Of a stretch of DNA of 5,429 bases, positions 4,773-5,429 are shown in pieces. A program made the translations under genes and the position numbers. The notes beneath the pieces are model-generated. The model was not told the DNA's origin and made no database searches. It saw nothing but the letters and a program-made list of their open reading frames with translations. Origin of the DNA: Candidatus Woesearchaeota archaeon. Lineage in GTDB: Archaea; Nanobdellota; Nanobdellia; Woesearchaeales; UBA525. Each line of letters opens with the position of its first letter. The first letter of the stretch is position 1. Location of the stretch: NCBI GenBank assembly GCA_013331575.1, contig DUGD01000020.1, positions 3,055 through 8,483 on the forward strand, read 5' to 3'.

Positions 4773-5429
4773 TTAAGAAGGAGGCGATGGAGGTTGAGGA
4801 TAGTACGACCCGCTAGCCGATGCCAACGCCGAGAGCATAGTATGCGCTGGTATCCGACGGACTATCCAATAAGGATTGTTTGTGCGCTCGATTATGCTCC
4901 GTGATACTGGGTCATTGCGGAGTTCGGCGATGACATCGCGGAAGGGTACGGTATACAACCCCAATATGATGGGCGATGATTCGAGCACGGTCTTCATCCG
5001 TTCGATAGAGAGGTTGAACAACATCGTATCGTTTGCTCCGGATCCATACCGTTCCACGCCATGCACTTGCGTCTCGGCGCCGTAGAACTCGATGGTGCTG
5101 TCCGGTTTGATAGTGATACTCATACCGTTGCCTGCGGGAGTGCGGTTACCGAGCGTGAACGGTACACCTCTCGAAATCTCGAGCAGCCGGAGGTACTCAT
5201 CCAGCGTCGATTTTCCGTCTGCGGGATCGACCATGTTCCGGTATACTACCCGTACGTTGCGGTCTTCGAGAGTGATATCGTCTTCGAGAACGCCGTGTCT
5301 CACGTCCGAGACAACATGACCTGCCCGGCGGATCATGTCTAACGCAATCGGAAGCATCGTCTCGCGCTCTTCGAGAAGGGATCGCAGGCTCACGGTGGCT
5401 GCCGATCCCAGCGCGGTGCGGAGAAGCGA
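4773..5429 (-). CDS. Uncharacterised protein upstream of PCNA (5' end beyond window)
   Basis: The frame is open from the window edge to TAA 4773-4775. At least 218 codons are visible, beginning SLLRTALGSAATVSLRSLLE. The GTG at 5393 is a possible start but has no convincing ribosome binding site, and the frame continues upstream without a stop, so the true start is probably outside. I do not recognise the family. After an initial helical part (LRSLLEERETMLPIALDMIRR), it alternates short beta-like and helical stretches: ITLEDRNVRVVYRNMV, LDEYLRLLEISRG, MSITIKPDSTIEFYGAETQV, IILGLYTVPFRDVIAEL. It ends in a low-complexity Ser/Tyr/Pro tail, SGSYYPQPPSPPS. No membrane segment or signal peptide is evident. 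Codon use matches PCNA, so it looks native. A functional link to replication is suggested only by position, and PCNA has a separate promoter. Confidence 0.7.
   Translation of the reverse strand, partial: SLLRTALGSAATVSLRSLLEERETMLPIALDMIRRAGHVVSDVRHGVLEDDITLEDRNVRVVYRNMVDPADGKSTLDEYLRLLEISRGVPFTLGNRTPAGNGMSITIKPDSTIEFYGAETQVHGVERYGSGANDTMLFNLSIERMKTVLESSPIILGLYTVPFRDVIAELRNDPVSRSIIERTNNPYWIVRRIPAHTMLSALASASGSYYPQPPSPPS

Noticed and set aside
4876..5342. Plus-strand frames opposite the unknown protein upstream of PCNA
   Set aside because: The minus-strand frame is longer, uses host-like codons and runs to the window edge. The plus frames overlap one another and have no supporting ribosome binding site.
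1..5429. CRISPR array, insertion sequence or transposase
   Set aside because: No regularly spaced repeats, terminal inverted repeats flanking an ORF, or transposase/integrase motifs were found. The only direct repeat of note is the PCNA tail duplication.

Overview
The window looks archaeal. It carries a sliding clamp of the PCNA type (not bacterial DnaN). TATA elements sit at archaeal spacing ahead of two genes, and the ribosome binding sites resemble GGAGGTGA. The PCNA sequence, including its tail ending in FILAPRVDND, is most like clamps I recall from Woesearchaeota and related DPANN archaea. That placement comes from memory and was not searched.

Layout. Positions 1-2317 (+) hold a tight signalling operon. 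It contains the 3' end of a response-regulator receiver domain, then a KaiC/RecA-like protein with no Walker A motif, then a membrane histidine kinase whose sensor region has a PilJ/NarX-like GRQRML signature. The second and third genes overlap by ATGA. Positions 2318-2499 are non-coding, with a perfect 10-bp hairpin that can re-pair with a downstream copy, then a TATA box. Positions 2500-3108 (+) encode a polytopic membrane protein resembling the YjdF/DUF2238 and VanZ group, probably from a leaderless transcript.

Positions 3109-3974 look like a patch of decayed or foreign DNA. It holds a short Gly/Phe-rich membrane ORF on the minus strand that runs into a frameshift. A perfect AT palindrome sits exactly midway between that ORF's start and a divergent plus-strand mini-ORF, which is itself broken at a C5 run. 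There is also a 96-residue orphan ORF with a good ribosome binding site, and a 24-nt relic of a second PCNA 3' end. Positions 3975-4712 (-) are the intact PCNA gene with its own TATA box. Positions 4773-5429 (-) are a protein of unknown function that is open to the window edge.

The most unusual observation is the second copy of the last eight PCNA codons (APRVDND plus stop), 52 bp beyond the real stop. Its four nucleotide differences all fall at synonymous third positions. This is the footprint of a once-functional, diverged pcn gene end, left by duplication, recombination or integration next to the PCNA gene.
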